From: Hydrogenophilales bacterium 28-61-23
GTDB taxonomy: Bacteria; Pseudomonadota; Gammaproteobacteria; Burkholderiales; Thiobacillaceae
Direction: 5' to 3'
DNA length: 64,000 nt
Assembly (NCBI GenBank): GCA_002281555.1
Contig: NCGJ01000002.1
Span: 1 to 64,000 of the forward strand
The translations under genes were made by a program, and so were the position numbers. This document shows, piece by piece, positions 35,820 through 44,398 of this stretch. The stretch's first letter is position 1. Every line of letters starts with the position of its first letter. The notes beneath the pieces were generated by a model that worked only from the letters and a program-made list of their open reading frames with translations, had not been told where the DNA came from and did not search any database.

Positions 35820-36762
35820 GCCCGGGAATAACCCGCCCGGAAGCAACCCGCCCGGCGGCAACCCGATCTCGCCGCCCTATCTGGCCTGGCTGGAGGCCGA
35901 TGCCGCCGCCGGGCCGACGCGCTCGTATCGGCTCGCATGCAGGCTGCCCGAGCTCATGCGCGCGCAAGGCCGAACCGCATCCGCCCGCGCCGGCTGGGCC
36001 CTGGCGCGCACGGTATTCTGCAAGGGCCGATTTGAAGAATCGCGGGCGTTATTGGCCAGCATCGACATGGCGGCCATCGACCTCGAAGCGATCACACCGG
36101 ACGCGGATTCCGAATCCCGCCTGGAATGGCTGATCCCCGCGCAACAAAGCTGGGCGCTGGCCATGCTGGGCGAAGTCGACCGCGCGCTGGCCCAGGCCGA
36201 ACTCGCCAGGAGCTGGGCGGAAACGCGGCCGGAACCCGGCTTGGTCAGCGGCCATCTCGCCCAGCTCCATTGTTTTCTCGATGCGCCCGAGGCGACGCTG
36301 GCCTGGAGCCGACGCGCGCGGGCAAGCGCCCGGCAAAGCGTAACCAGCAACATCGCGCGGCTCCTGGAATACTGGGCGCTATCCCGTCTCGCTCAAACCC
36401 CGGACGAAACCGCCGCGCAAACCGCGCTGGCCGAACTGCGCCGGCATAGTCCGGCGCATGAAGCGCGCGCGTTCAGCCTGTACGCGCAAGCCCTGTTCCA
36501 CCAGGCGCCGGCGCTGGCCGTCACGCAACTCGACGCGGCGCTGGATCTGAACGCGCGTTTCGGCCTGCATCACTGGACGGCGCGCTTGTTGCACCTCAAG
36601 TCCAAAAGCCTGGATGCCGGCGGCCAATTGAGCGAAGCCAGCCGGTTTCTCGAGCTGGCGCGGGAAGTGGCGCAAAGACAGGACGCGCGCCTGTTCCTGG
36701 CCGAGATCGAGGGCATAGAATCACGCCCTCGCTCCAGCCCGACTCTGCTACCCGCATCATGA
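35806..36762 (+). CDS. TPR-like helical-repeat protein of unknown function
   Basis: 318 residues starting at GTG 35806, overlapping ntrX by 14 bases. The first 20 residues repeat Asn-Asn-Pro-Pro-Gly-type units (NNPPGSNPPGGNP); the rest is alanine- and leucine-rich paired helices typical of tetratricopeptide-like scaffolds (SWALAMLGEVDRALAQAELA, ARAFSLYAQALFHQAPALAV). No signal peptide or catalytic motif is seen. It lies between ntrX and trkA, overlapping the trkA start by four bases, so it is translated in the same operon. I do not recognise a named family. Confidence 0.75.
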   Translation: MTKSRPGNNPPGSNPPGGNPISPPYLAWLEADAAAGPTRSYRLACRLPELMRAQGRTASARAGWALARTVFCKGRFEESRALLASIDMAAIDLEAITPDADSESRLEWLIPAQQSWALAMLGEVDRALAQAELARSWAETRPEPGLVSGHLAQLHCFLDAPEATLAWSRRARASARQSVTSNIARLLEYWALSRLAQTPDETAAQTALAELRRHSPAHEARAFSLYAQALFHQAPALAVTQLDAALDLNARFGLHHWTARLLHLKSKSLDAGGQLSEASRFLELAREVAQRQDARLFLAEIEGIESRPRSSPTLLPAS

Positions 36763-38162
36763 AAATCATCATTCTCGGCGCCGGCCAGGTCGGCTCCAAT
36801 CTGGCCGAACACCTGGTGCGCGAAGGCAACGACATCACCGTGGTCGATATCGATGCCGAAAAGATCGCCGTCCTGCAAAGCCGCTTCGACCTGCGCACCG
36901 TCTGCGGCCAGGCCTCGCATCCCGCCGTGCTCAAACAGGCCGGCGCCGGCGACGCCGACATGCTGGTCGCGGTGACCCTGAACGACGAAACCAACATGGT
37001 CGCCTGCAAGCTAGGCGGCACGCTGTTCAACATCCCGACCAAGATCGCGCGCATCCGCGCCGCCGACTACATGAAACACCCGCAACTGTTCGCCGCCGGC
37101 GGCTTCGGGGTCGACCACGTCATCGCGCCGGAACAGGAAATCACCGATTACCTGCGCAAGCTGATCGACTACCCGGAGGCGCTGCAAGTGGTCGATTTCG
37201 CCGAGGGGCGCATCCGTCTGGTCGCGGTCAAGGCGCACGGCGGTTTCATGGTCGGCCACCAGCTCAAGCATCTGCGCGAACACATGCACATGATGTTCCG
37301 CGAAATGAAGCATATCGACGACCGGCTCGATGCCCGCGTCGCCGCCATCTATCGGCAGGATCGGGCCATCGTGCCGCAGGGCGATACCGTGGTGCAGGAA
37401 GGCGACGAAGTCTTCTTCCTGGCCGCCACCGAACACATCCGCGCGGTGATGAAGGAAATCCGTCGCACCGACCATTCGGTGCGCCACATCATGATCGCCG
37501 GCGGCGGCAACATCGGCCGGCGCCTGGCCATGAGCTTGCAGAACGACTACCACGTCAAGCTGATCGACCATAACAAGAAAAGCGCCAGCCGCCTGGCCGA
37601 GGAACTGCAAAATACCCTGGTTCTCGCCGGCGACGCGACCGACGAAGCGCTGCTGGAACAAGAGAACGTCAGCGAAGTCGATGTGTTCTGCGCGCTGACC
37701 AACGACGACGAAGACAACATCATGTCCTCGCTGCTGGCCAAGCGCATGGGCGCAAAAAAAGTCATCGCGCTGATCAACCGTTCCGCCTATGTCGACCTAT
37801 TGCAAGGCGGCGAGATCGACATCGCGCTGTCGCCGGCGCAAGCCACCATCGGCCCGCTGTTGACCCATATCCGGCGCGGCCACATGGCGGTGGTGCACAG
37901 CCTGCGCCGGGGCGCGGCGGAGGCGCTGGAAGCCGTGGTGCATGGCGACGCCAAGTCCTCCAGGCTGATCGGCAAGCAGCTCGACGAAGTGGACCTGCCC
38001 GAAGGCGTCTCGATCGGCGCCATCCTGCGCGGCAAGCAAGTCATCATCGCCCACCACGACACCCGCATCGAATCGGACGACCATCTGATTCTGTTCGTGC
38101 CCAACAAGCGCCTGATTTCCAAGGTGGAAAAGCTGTTCCAGGTCGGCTTCAGCTTTTTCTGA
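36759..38162 (+). CDS. trkA: Trk system potassium transporter TrkA
   Basis: Cytoplasmic NAD-binding regulator of the TrkH potassium channel. 467 residues in two RCK halves: first Rossmann motif MKIIILGAGQVGSNLAEHL with the acidic VVDIDAEK, second IMIAGGGNIGRRLAMSLQ with LIDHNKKSA, each followed by a TrkA-C domain. The start overlaps the preceding stop (ATGA), and trkH begins one base after the trkA stop, so the two are translated together. Confidence 0.97.
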   Translation: MKIIILGAGQVGSNLAEHLVREGNDITVVDIDAEKIAVLQSRFDLRTVCGQASHPAVLKQAGAGDADMLVAVTLNDETNMVACKLGGTLFNIPTKIARIRAADYMKHPQLFAAGGFGVDHVIAPEQEITDYLRKLIDYPEALQVVDFAEGRIRLVAVKAHGGFMVGHQLKHLREHMHMMFREMKHIDDRLDARVAAIYRQDRAIVPQGDTVVQEGDEVFFLAATEHIRAVMKEIRRTDHSVRHIMIAGGGNIGRRLAMSLQNDYHVKLIDHNKKSASRLAEELQNTLVLAGDATDEALLEQENVSEVDVFCALTNDDEDNIMSSLLAKRMGAKKVIALINRSAYVDLLQGGEIDIALSPAQATIGPLLTHIRRGHMAVVHSLRRGAAEALEAVVHGDAKSSRLIGKQLDEVDLPEGVSIGAILRGKQVIIAHHDTRIESDDHLILFVPNKRLISKVEKLFQVGFSFF

Positions 38163-38163
38163 C

Positions 38164-39630
38164 ATGGCCGCCATCAGCAAACTCGCCCCCGTCGTCAGCG
38201 TCCTCGGCATGGTCACCATGCTGTTCTCGTTCACCATGCTGCTGCCGCTGGGTCTGTCCTGGCTGACCGACGACGGCGCGTTGTGGATCTACGACCAATC
38301 CATCGCCATCACCTTCGGCGCCGGTTTTGTCATGTGGATCGGCACCCGGCATCTGAAGCGCGAGCTGGCCGCGCGCGACGGCTATCTGCTCGCCAGTCTG
38401 ATCTGGACCGTGCTGCCCGCGTTCGCCGTGTTGCCGCTGATGTTTCACCTGCCCAATTTGTCCTTCACCGACGCCTATTTCGAGACCATGTCCGGCCTCA
38501 CCACCACCGGCGCCACAGTGCTGAGCGGGCTCGACCATCTGCCCAAGTCGATCAATCTGTGGCGGCACCAGCTCAACTGGATGGGCGGCATGGGCATCAT
38601 CGTGCTGGCGGTGGCCATCCTGCCCATGCTGGGCGTCGGCGGCATGCAGCTCTACAAGGCGGAAACGCCCGGGCCGATGAAGGACGACAAGCTGACGCCG
38701 CGTATCACCGAGACGGCTAAAAACCTCTGGCTGGTTTATTTCGGCATCACCCTGGCCTGCATCGGCTCCTTGATGTGGGCCGGCATGGATTGGTTCGACG
38801 CCATCTGCCACGCCTTCGCGGCGCTGGGCCTGGGCGGTTTCTCCACCCATGACGCCAGCGTCGGCTACTTCAACTCGGCGTTGATCGAATACGTGCTGAT
38901 CATCTTCATGCTGATCGCCGGTATGAACTTCGCCACCCACTTTCTGGCCTGGCGGGGAAAAAGCCTGCGTGTCTATCTCAACGACACCGAAGCCAAAGCC
39001 TTTCTGCTGCTGGTGCTGACCAGTTGCATCGGCATCGCCTGGTATATCTGGATGAAAGGCGTGTACGCCGACTACTGGGTGGCGCTGCGGCACGTCAGTT
39101 TCAACCTGGTCTCGCTCGCCACCGACTGCGGTTTCGTCAGTATGGACTACAACCCGTGGCCGCCATTCGCCACCTTCTGGATGCTCTACCTGTCCTGCGT
39201 CTCTGTCAGTTCCGGCTCCACCGGCGGCGGCATCAAGATGGTGCGCACCATCGTCACCTTCAACCAGGCGCTACGCGAAATGACGCGCCAGATTCACCCC
39301 AACGCCATCCTGCCCTTGCGACTGGGCCAGCAGGTTCTGGACAACCGCATCGTCTTCGCGGTGCAGACCTTCGTGCTGGTCTACTGCACATTGGTGATGT
39401 TCCTGACCATGATCCTGATGGCCAGCGGCCTCGATCTGGTCTCTTCGATTTCCGCCATCATCGCCTGCATCAACAACGCCGGCCCGGGCCTCAACGTGGT
39501 CGGCCCGGCCAGCAACTTCTCGCCGCTGACCGATTTCCAGACCTGGGTCTGCACCTTCGCCATGCTGGTCGGCCGGCTGGAACTGTTCACCCTGCTGGTA
39601 TTGGTCACGCCGGCGTTCTGGCGCAAGTAA
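38164..39630 (+). CDS. trkH: Potassium uptake channel subunit TrkH
   Basis: Membrane potassium-translocating subunit, 488 residues with about ten membrane helices. Selectivity-filter-type segments are visible as ETMSGLTTTGATVLSG, ALGLGGFSTHDASVGY, SLATDCGFVSMDY and CINNAGPGLNVVGP, the four pore loops of the family, together with NWMGGMGIIVLAVAILPML. It ends the ntrYX-trkAH run. Immediately downstream, on the other strand, lies a truncated gene fragment. Confidence 0.97.
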   Translation: MAAISKLAPVVSVLGMVTMLFSFTMLLPLGLSWLTDDGALWIYDQSIAITFGAGFVMWIGTRHLKRELAARDGYLLASLIWTVLPAFAVLPLMFHLPNLSFTDAYFETMSGLTTTGATVLSGLDHLPKSINLWRHQLNWMGGMGIIVLAVAILPMLGVGGMQLYKAETPGPMKDDKLTPRITETAKNLWLVYFGITLACIGSLMWAGMDWFDAICHAFAALGLGGFSTHDASVGYFNSALIEYVLIIFMLIAGMNFATHFLAWRGKSLRVYLNDTEAKAFLLLVLTSCIGIAWYIWMKGVYADYWVALRHVSFNLVSLATDCGFVSMDYNPWPPFATFWMLYLSCVSVSSGSTGGGIKMVRTIVTFNQALREMTRQIHPNAILPLRLGQQVLDNRIVFAVQTFVLVYCTLVMFLTMILMASGLDLVSSISAIIACINNAGPGLNVVGPASNFSPLTDFQTWVCTFAMLVGRLELFTLLVLVTPAFWRK

Positions 39631-39648
39631 GCGGCAGCCGGAACTCCG

Positions 39649-39810
39649 CAAGCCGGCCTCCACCCGCCCGAGGTCGCCGACGTGGCCCCAATCGATGGCA
39701 TCGGGGTCATGACCGAAATGGTCGTCGGCGAATTGTTGCAGCCGTTCCAGCTTGACGCGGATGGCGGCGGTGTGGACGAGGTAGGCGTCGAGGGCGGTTT
39801 GGGCGTTCAT
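39649..39810 (-). pseudogene. Truncated 5' fragment of a small conserved gene
   Basis: On the minus strand ATG 39810 (preceded by GGAG at 7 bases) opens MNAQTALDAYLVHTAAIR followed by KLERLQQFADDHFGHDPD and a WGHVGDLGRVEAGL segment, which I recognise as a small conserved hypothetical protein type often found beside toxin-antitoxin genes. After about residue 54 the frame continues only as antisense of trkH, so the 3' end appears lost at the trkH border. The full open frame to 39271 is not credible as a protein. Confidence 0.5.
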
Positions 39811-39960
39811 CGTGGGCTCCGAGGGGTGATCGATGACGCACTTATGAACACGCTGAGTGATCAGGAAGCCAAGCTATGTCGCATCGATTTGCCATCAAAA
39901 ACATCTGGCGTCACTTTGGCGACACACATACACTGGCCACCCGTAGTTATAAAGGTGGAG

Positions 39961-40275
39961 ATGATGGAAACCGCCACTGCCAAGCAAGACCGCATCGGTG
40001 CTCGCGTCCCCCACGAGGTCTATGAGACCTTGTGCCGTGCCGCTGAATTGAGCGGCGCAACAGTCAACCAGTTTCTGGTGCAAGCGGCGCTGAAGGAGGC
40101 CCAGGCCGTCATCGAGCGGGAAGAGGTCATCCGTCTGTCGCCGCGCGACTGGAACTGGCTGCTCGATCTGATGGAGAACCCGCCCAAGCCGACGCCCGCG
40201 TTGACGGCTGCCATGAAGCGCTACCAGAAGGCCAAGCGAGACGATGCAGGTACTGCCTTTAACTGGGAGCCATGA
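39961..40275 (+). CDS. DUF1778 antitoxin (TacA-type)
   Basis: 104-residue ribbon-helix-helix antitoxin of the DUF1778 family: DRIGARVPHEVYETLCRAAELSGATVNQFLV forms the DNA-binding arm, followed by a helical toxin-neutralising tail (REEVIRLSPRDWNWLLDLM). It pairs with the overlapping GNAT gene as a type II toxin-antitoxin module. Two adjacent ATG codons (39961, 39964) follow AGGTGGAG; the first is used. The upstream 39811-39960 presumably contains the autoregulated promoter, but no clear operator symmetry was found. Confidence 0.92.
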   Translation: MMETATAKQDRIGARVPHEVYETLCRAAELSGATVNQFLVQAALKEAQAVIEREEVIRLSPRDWNWLLDLMENPPKPTPALTAAMKRYQKAKRDDAGTAFNWEP

Positions 40276-40726
40276 CCGGCAGGGGTTCGACTGCGGCCGC
40301 CAGGAACTGAACGATTGGCTGCGGCAGGTCGCTCGCCAGCATCAGGACAAGGGGCTGTCTAAAACCTTCGTCGCGGTGCGCGAGGATGCGCCAGAGCATA
40401 TTTGCGGCTACTACGCGCTGACCCTGGCCGAACTCGAAAACCGTCACCTGCCAGACGCCTGGCGCAAGAAACTGCCGCGTCGCATTCCGGGTGTGCGGCT
40501 GGGACGTCTGGCCATCGATAAGCAATACCAGAGCAAGGGCCTCGGCGAGCTACTGCTGGTCGATGCCTTGACCAGGGCGCGGCGCATCTACACGGAAGCG
40601 GGCGGAATTGGCCTGTTTGTCGATGCCATCGACGAGCGGGCGGCAGACTATTACCGGCGCTTCGGGTTTCAAGCTGCGCCCGATAATCCGCTGTTGCTTT
40701 TCCTCCCGGCGAGCGTGGCAGGATGA
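40244..40726 (+). CDS. GNAT-family acetyltransferase toxin (TacT-type)
   Basis: 160 residues. GNAT toxins of this type acetylate the amino group of charged tRNAs and block translation. Features seen: FDCGRQELNDWLRQVARQHQ, acetyl-CoA site VRLGRLAIDKQYQSKGLGELLL and the conserved C-terminal DERAADYYRRFGFQ with the catalytic Tyr region. It overlaps the antitoxin by 32 bases, as is usual. GC content is like the host chromosome. Confidence 0.92.
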   Translation: MQVLPLTGSHDRQGFDCGRQELNDWLRQVARQHQDKGLSKTFVAVREDAPEHICGYYALTLAELENRHLPDAWRKKLPRRIPGVRLGRLAIDKQYQSKGLGELLLVDALTRARRIYTEAGGIGLFVDAIDERAADYYRRFGFQAAPDNPLLLFLPASVAG

Positions 40727-40842
40727 GATTGCAAACACTGCAATGGCAACAACTGGACGAAACCGCTATGACAAGCCCAATGCCGGCTTGGGCATGCTGG
40801 ATCGGAGGGAATTGACTTGAGTTCCAAAATAATTGGCAAAAT

Positions 40843-40925
40843 AATTTGGGCCAGACCACGATTTTCTTTCAGGCCTCAAATTTTTGTTTCAATTTCATCG
40901 AAAAACCGTGGCCTGCCCCCGATTG
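40843..40925. repeat. REP-like inverted repeat at the left side of AT-rich island
   Basis: Left arm 40843-40866 contains GGGCCAGACCACGATTTTC and right arm 40900-40925 contains GAAAAACCGTGGCCTGCCCC, an imperfect inverted repeat separated by about 33 bases. A third copy in left-arm orientation is at 41568-41592 (GGGGACAGACCACGATTTTC). Sequences of this type accompany REP-associated tyrosine transposases in many proteobacteria; no transposase is present here. Confidence 0.6.
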
Positions 40926-40951
40926 TTACGATTATTTACGAGGTGGAATGA

Positions 40952-41431
40952 ATGCGAAAATACAAATCGACACTAACCACTTTGGCTGCTTTAGCAGGAA
41001 ATGAATGGTTTATCAGAGTGGGTAATATTATTTATTCAAATAAGTGGCGCTATGACAGTATTACAGCGCTCGCCCTCCTTGCCCCAATCGTATTCTGGGC
41101 AATCGCTTCAATTATCTTGCACAAACTTGGTGCTAGAAATATTCTCGACCCGTCATTTATGCGCCCAGTAATTCTTGGGCCTTTTTTTATTTTCGTACCA
41201 ATAATCGCTATAGCGCGTCGCCTGTCCGACAATTTATTCGGCAACTTCTACACAGAGCGCAAGCAGGGATGGGACGTCAAGACCACGAGTGAATGTTTTC
41301 AAGAGGCTATCAAGAACGAGGACCACGGCAAGGCAAAACAGATTGTTATTTACCAAATCCTGATCATTGTAAGTATGTTTTTGATGGGTTGGTGCACTGG
41401 TGCCGGGGCTTTTTATATTTTTGTTTATTAA
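40952..41431 (+). CDS. AT-rich gene for a membrane protein of unknown function
   Basis: 159 residues with three clear membrane helices (SITALALLAPIVFWAIASII, VILGPFFIFVPIIAIA, IVIYQILIIVSMFLMGWC) and a polar loop (TERKQGWDVKTTSECFQEAI). Base composition is strikingly AT-rich against the GC-rich chromosome, and codons such as ATA, AAA and TTA are common, indicating recent acquisition. AGGTGG precedes ATG 40952. REP-like repeats lie on both sides. I do not recognise a family. Confidence 0.65.
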   Translation: MRKYKSTLTTLAALAGNEWFIRVGNIIYSNKWRYDSITALALLAPIVFWAIASIILHKLGARNILDPSFMRPVILGPFFIFVPIIAIARRLSDNLFGNFYTERKQGWDVKTTSECFQEAIKNEDHGKAKQIVIYQILIIVSMFLMGWCTGAGAFYIFVY

Positions 41432-41893
41432 CTTATTGGGAGGATGATATGTCTGCTGGGGGAATGGGTGCTGCGTTAGAAATTGGAAATAGTCTGGTCA
41501 CAGCACCGACGGGGTCAGGTCTTGCATTAACACATTCCGATAGATAGTCTTGGGCGAAAACAAGAACAATTGGGGACAGACCACGATTTTCGCAGGCAAG
41601 ACAACACCAGACTGGGATTCAACTGATTCACCGCCTTTCGCCCATATTGCGCGCACGTACCCATCCCGTTGTTCATAGTTATCTCCCTTGACGACTTATT
41701 TGATCCCGAACCGGAAGCATGCATCGCGTTCCGTCAGCGCGCAGCGATGCTATCCCGCGCTCACCCGTTCAGCCTATATGTCGAAAGATATTACCTGATG
41801 AATTTAATAAATAATTAATCATTCAGGTTGAGGGCCGATCCAGCGGCCAGCCGGTCGGACCGGGTCGTTCCCGCGCGCGGATTCCCACCCGGG
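41432..41893. other. Gene-poor AT-rich remnant with repeats
   Basis: 462 bases between the AT-rich gene and the GGDEF-EAL gene. It contains a short ORF with a strong ribosome site (41449-41547), a REP-like copy (41568-41592), and an imperfect inverted repeat CCTGATGAAT/ATCATTCAGG (41794-41827) that could act as a weak terminator for the minus-strand sensory operon ending at 41894. Otherwise I see no gene; a minus-strand open stretch (41527-41724) reads across the repeat and is not convincing. Confidence 0.5.
41449..41547 (+). pseudogene. Small ORF with strong RBS, probably truncated
   Basis: 32 codons (MSAGGMGAALEIGNSL ...), preceded by GGGAGG at an ideal 5-base distance, 17 bases after the AT-rich membrane gene. 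The second half (GGGGTCAGGTCTTGCATT onwards) looks like the conserved flank of REP-associated transposase elements, so the original gene seems to have been cut by repeat sequence. It could still be translated as a small peptide. Confidence 0.4.
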
Positions 41894-44380
41894 TTACACG
41901 TTCAGCGTATCCAGCGGCACCGGCTTGGCGATGCCATAACCCTGCGCGTAATCGACGCCGATACGCATCAGTTCGCGCAGGATTTCGTCGCTCTCGACGA
42001 ACTCGGCGATGGTTTCCATGCCCATGACCTGGCCGATCCGGTTGATGGTTTCGACGAAGGCCCGGTCGATCGGGTCGCTGACGATATCGCGCACGAAGGC
42101 GCCGTCGATCTTGAGGAAGTCCACCGGCAGGTTTTTCAGGTAGGTGAACGACGACATGCCCGAGCCGAAGTCGTCGAGCGAAAAACGGAATCCCCAGGCC
42201 TTCAGATCGCGGATGAAGGCGATGGCGTGGCCGACATGGGTGATGGCGGCGGTCTCGGTAATTTCAAAACAGACATGGCTGGCGTCGACATTGAACTGCG
42301 TCAGCCACTGCGTGATGTAGGCGGAGAAGTTTTCGTCCTGCAACGACAGGCCGGATAGATTGATGGCCAGATGCACTTTCGGGTGTTGCGCCATGAACAT
42401 GAACGCGTTGCGCACCACCCAGCGGTCGACTTCGCCCATCAGACCGTAACGTTCCGCCGCCGGGATGAACAGCGCGGGCGCTTGCAGCACGCCATCCTCG
42501 CCGCGCAATCGCAGCAACACTTCGTAATGTCCCTGGCCGTCGCCGCGGATCGAGCGGATTTCCTGGCCGAACAGGACCAGACGGTTTTCCTCCAGCGCCG
42601 AGCGGATGCCGCCGGCGGCGTGCAATTCATTGCGCCGGCGCTCCATGTCGAGATCGTCGGGCGAGTGCACATGGATCCGGTTGCGGCCGCGCTCCTTGGC
42701 CGCGTAACATGCCATGTCGGCGGCGGCGGTCACTTCGGCGATGCTGCCGGCGGCCGCGTCGATCGGCGCGACACCGATCGAGACGCCGACTTCAAAACGT
42801 TTGTCTTGCCAGAAAAACTCGAAATCACGCACTTTCTGGCGCAACTTCTCGGCAATGCCGCGGGCCCGGTCGAGCGGGCAGTTTTCCAGCAACACGGCGA
42901 ATTCATCGCCGCCCAACCGCGCCAGCACGTCGCCGCCGCGCACCTGCTCCTGCAACATCTCGGCCAGGCGTTTGAGCAGTTCGTCTCCGGCCAGATGGCC
43001 GCAGGTGTCGTTGACGATCTTGAACTGATCCAGATCGAGGAACAGCAGGGCGTGCGCCACGCCAGGCGCCGCGCAAGCCAGCAACGCCTGCAGGCGGCGT
43101 TCGAACTCGCGCCGGTTGGTCAGGCCGGTCAGGCCGTCATGCGCCAGTTGCCAGGACATTTCACGCGTCATCGCGCGCTGACTGGAAACGTCGTGGAACA
43201 CCATGACCACGCCGATCAAGCGTCCATCCTTGTCCCGGATCGGCGCGGCCGAATCTTCGATCGCCACTTCGGTGCCGTCCCGGCCGATCAGCACGGTATG
43301 GTTGGCCATGCCCACCACGGATCCCTCCAGGCGACAGCGTTCGACCGGGTTTTCCGCCAGCGCCCGGGTCTCTTCGTTGACCAGCCGCATCACCTCTTCG
43401 ATGCGCAGACCGCGCGCCTCGGCCTGTGTCCATCCGGTCAGTCGTTCCGCGACCGAATTCAGGAAACTGACGCGCGCCTCGGCATCGGTGGTGACGACGC
43501 CGTCGCCGATCGAGGCCAGGGTGACCAGAGCCATTTCCTTCTCTTCGTACAACGCCTGTTTGACGCGGATGAGTTCCGCCTCGCGATTGGCCAACGCATC
43601 GAGCATGTGATTGAAGTCCCGGCCCAACTGGCCCACTTCATCGCCGCCCAGGCCGGGCGCGCGGTGATCCAGCTGGCCGTGGCGCACCGCCTCGGAAACC
43701 CGGCGGATCGCGTACAGCTTGGCGGTCATGCGACGGCCCATCCAGGTCGCCAGCAAAGCGCCGATCAGGACGGCGACTGCGGTGTATATCAGCCCGGCGC
43801 GCGTCACCGCCTGCAGTTTTGCCGCGCCTTCGCCTTGCGCGATGCCAACCCGCGCCCAGCCGATGAGCCGGTCATTGGCTTTGACCGGCATGACCGAATC
43901 GACCAGCTCGACCGTCTTCGCAAGCAGTATCGATTTTCGCGTACTGGCGACGCCATCCGGCGCGATCGAACCGGTCAGGCGCGCGATATCCGAAACGAAC
44001 AGACCGACGCGCTCGCTCTGGTTATGCGCCATGACGCGGCCTTTGGCGTCGAGCAACATGACAAACACCATGCCGGGATGGCCCGCCTGAGCGTTGACCA
44101 GCTCCTGCATGCCGGCCACGTCATCGGCCAGCAAAGCGGACGCGGCCGATAACGCCAGCGATTCCGACAGGATTTGCGCCTGCTCGGCCTGGCGCTCGAT
44201 CAGAAAACCCTGCTGCCGTCCGGCCAGATCCCAGACAAAAAGCGACATCATCACGGCATGCACGGCGGCGACGCCAAAGATCAATTGACGCCGAATGCTG
44301 CCGAACAGCATGCCGTGCAAGCGCTCGCGCCAGATCGGAACGATTCGGTCGGGCATCGGTGGAATCTTCCGCTGCGTCAT
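41894..44380 (-). CDS. Membrane sensor with HAMP, PAS, GGDEF and EAL domains
   Basis: 828 residues. N-terminal membrane helix (LIFGVAAVHAVMMSLFVWDLA), a periplasmic region to about 180, second helix (LIYTAVAVLIGALLATWMG), HAMP, PAS (VTLASIGDGVVTTDAEARVS), then a GGDEF domain with intact GGDEF and an RGGD inhibitory site five residues before it, and an EAL domain (EVLLRL, INLSGLSL, ITETAAITH, DDFGSGMSSF, KIDGAF). Both catalytic sites look complete, so it may make and break c-di-GMP depending on input. It lies 18 bases downstream of a PhnD-like lipoprotein gene, its probable ligand-binding partner. ATG 44380 lacks a strong ribosome site; ATG 44356 is an alternative. Confidence 0.93.
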   Translation of the reverse strand: MTQRKIPPMPDRIVPIWRERLHGMLFGSIRRQLIFGVAAVHAVMMSLFVWDLAGRQQGFLIERQAEQAQILSESLALSAASALLADDVAGMQELVNAQAGHPGMVFVMLLDAKGRVMAHNQSERVGLFVSDIARLTGSIAPDGVASTRKSILLAKTVELVDSVMPVKANDRLIGWARVGIAQGEGAAKLQAVTRAGLIYTAVAVLIGALLATWMGRRMTAKLYAIRRVSEAVRHGQLDHRAPGLGGDEVGQLGRDFNHMLDALANREAELIRVKQALYEEKEMALVTLASIGDGVVTTDAEARVSFLNSVAERLTGWTQAEARGLRIEEVMRLVNEETRALAENPVERCRLEGSVVGMANHTVLIGRDGTEVAIEDSAAPIRDKDGRLIGVVMVFHDVSSQRAMTREMSWQLAHDGLTGLTNRREFERRLQALLACAAPGVAHALLFLDLDQFKIVNDTCGHLAGDELLKRLAEMLQEQVRGGDVLARLGGDEFAVLLENCPLDRARGIAEKLRQKVRDFEFFWQDKRFEVGVSIGVAPIDAAAGSIAEVTAAADMACYAAKERGRNRIHVHSPDDLDMERRRNELHAAGGIRSALEENRLVLFGQEIRSIRGDGQGHYEVLLRLRGEDGVLQAPALFIPAAERYGLMGEVDRWVVRNAFMFMAQHPKVHLAINLSGLSLQDENFSAYITQWLTQFNVDASHVCFEITETAAITHVGHAIAFIRDLKAWGFRFSLDDFGSGMSSFTYLKNLPVDFLKIDGAFVRDIVSDPIDRAFVETINRIGQVMGMETIAEFVESDEILRELMRIGVDYAQGYGIAKPVPLDTLNV

Positions 44381-44398
44381 TAGGAGGTCATCGCCGGA

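Noticed and set aside
39271-39810. 179-codon minus-strand ORF across the trkH end
   Set aside because: Only the first about 54 codons look protein-like; the remainder is antisense of conserved TrkH pore loops.
41527-41724. 65-codon minus-strand ORF in the gene-poor stretch
   Set aside because: It reads through a REP-like repeat copy and shows no family features; the tail is repeat-derived sequence.
42371-44152. Long plus-strand ORF opposite the GGDEF-EAL gene
   Set aside because: Mirror of the real minus-strand gene; composition typical of antisense frames and no ribosome site. The same applies to the long plus-strand frames at 48542-50803 and 53140-54600.
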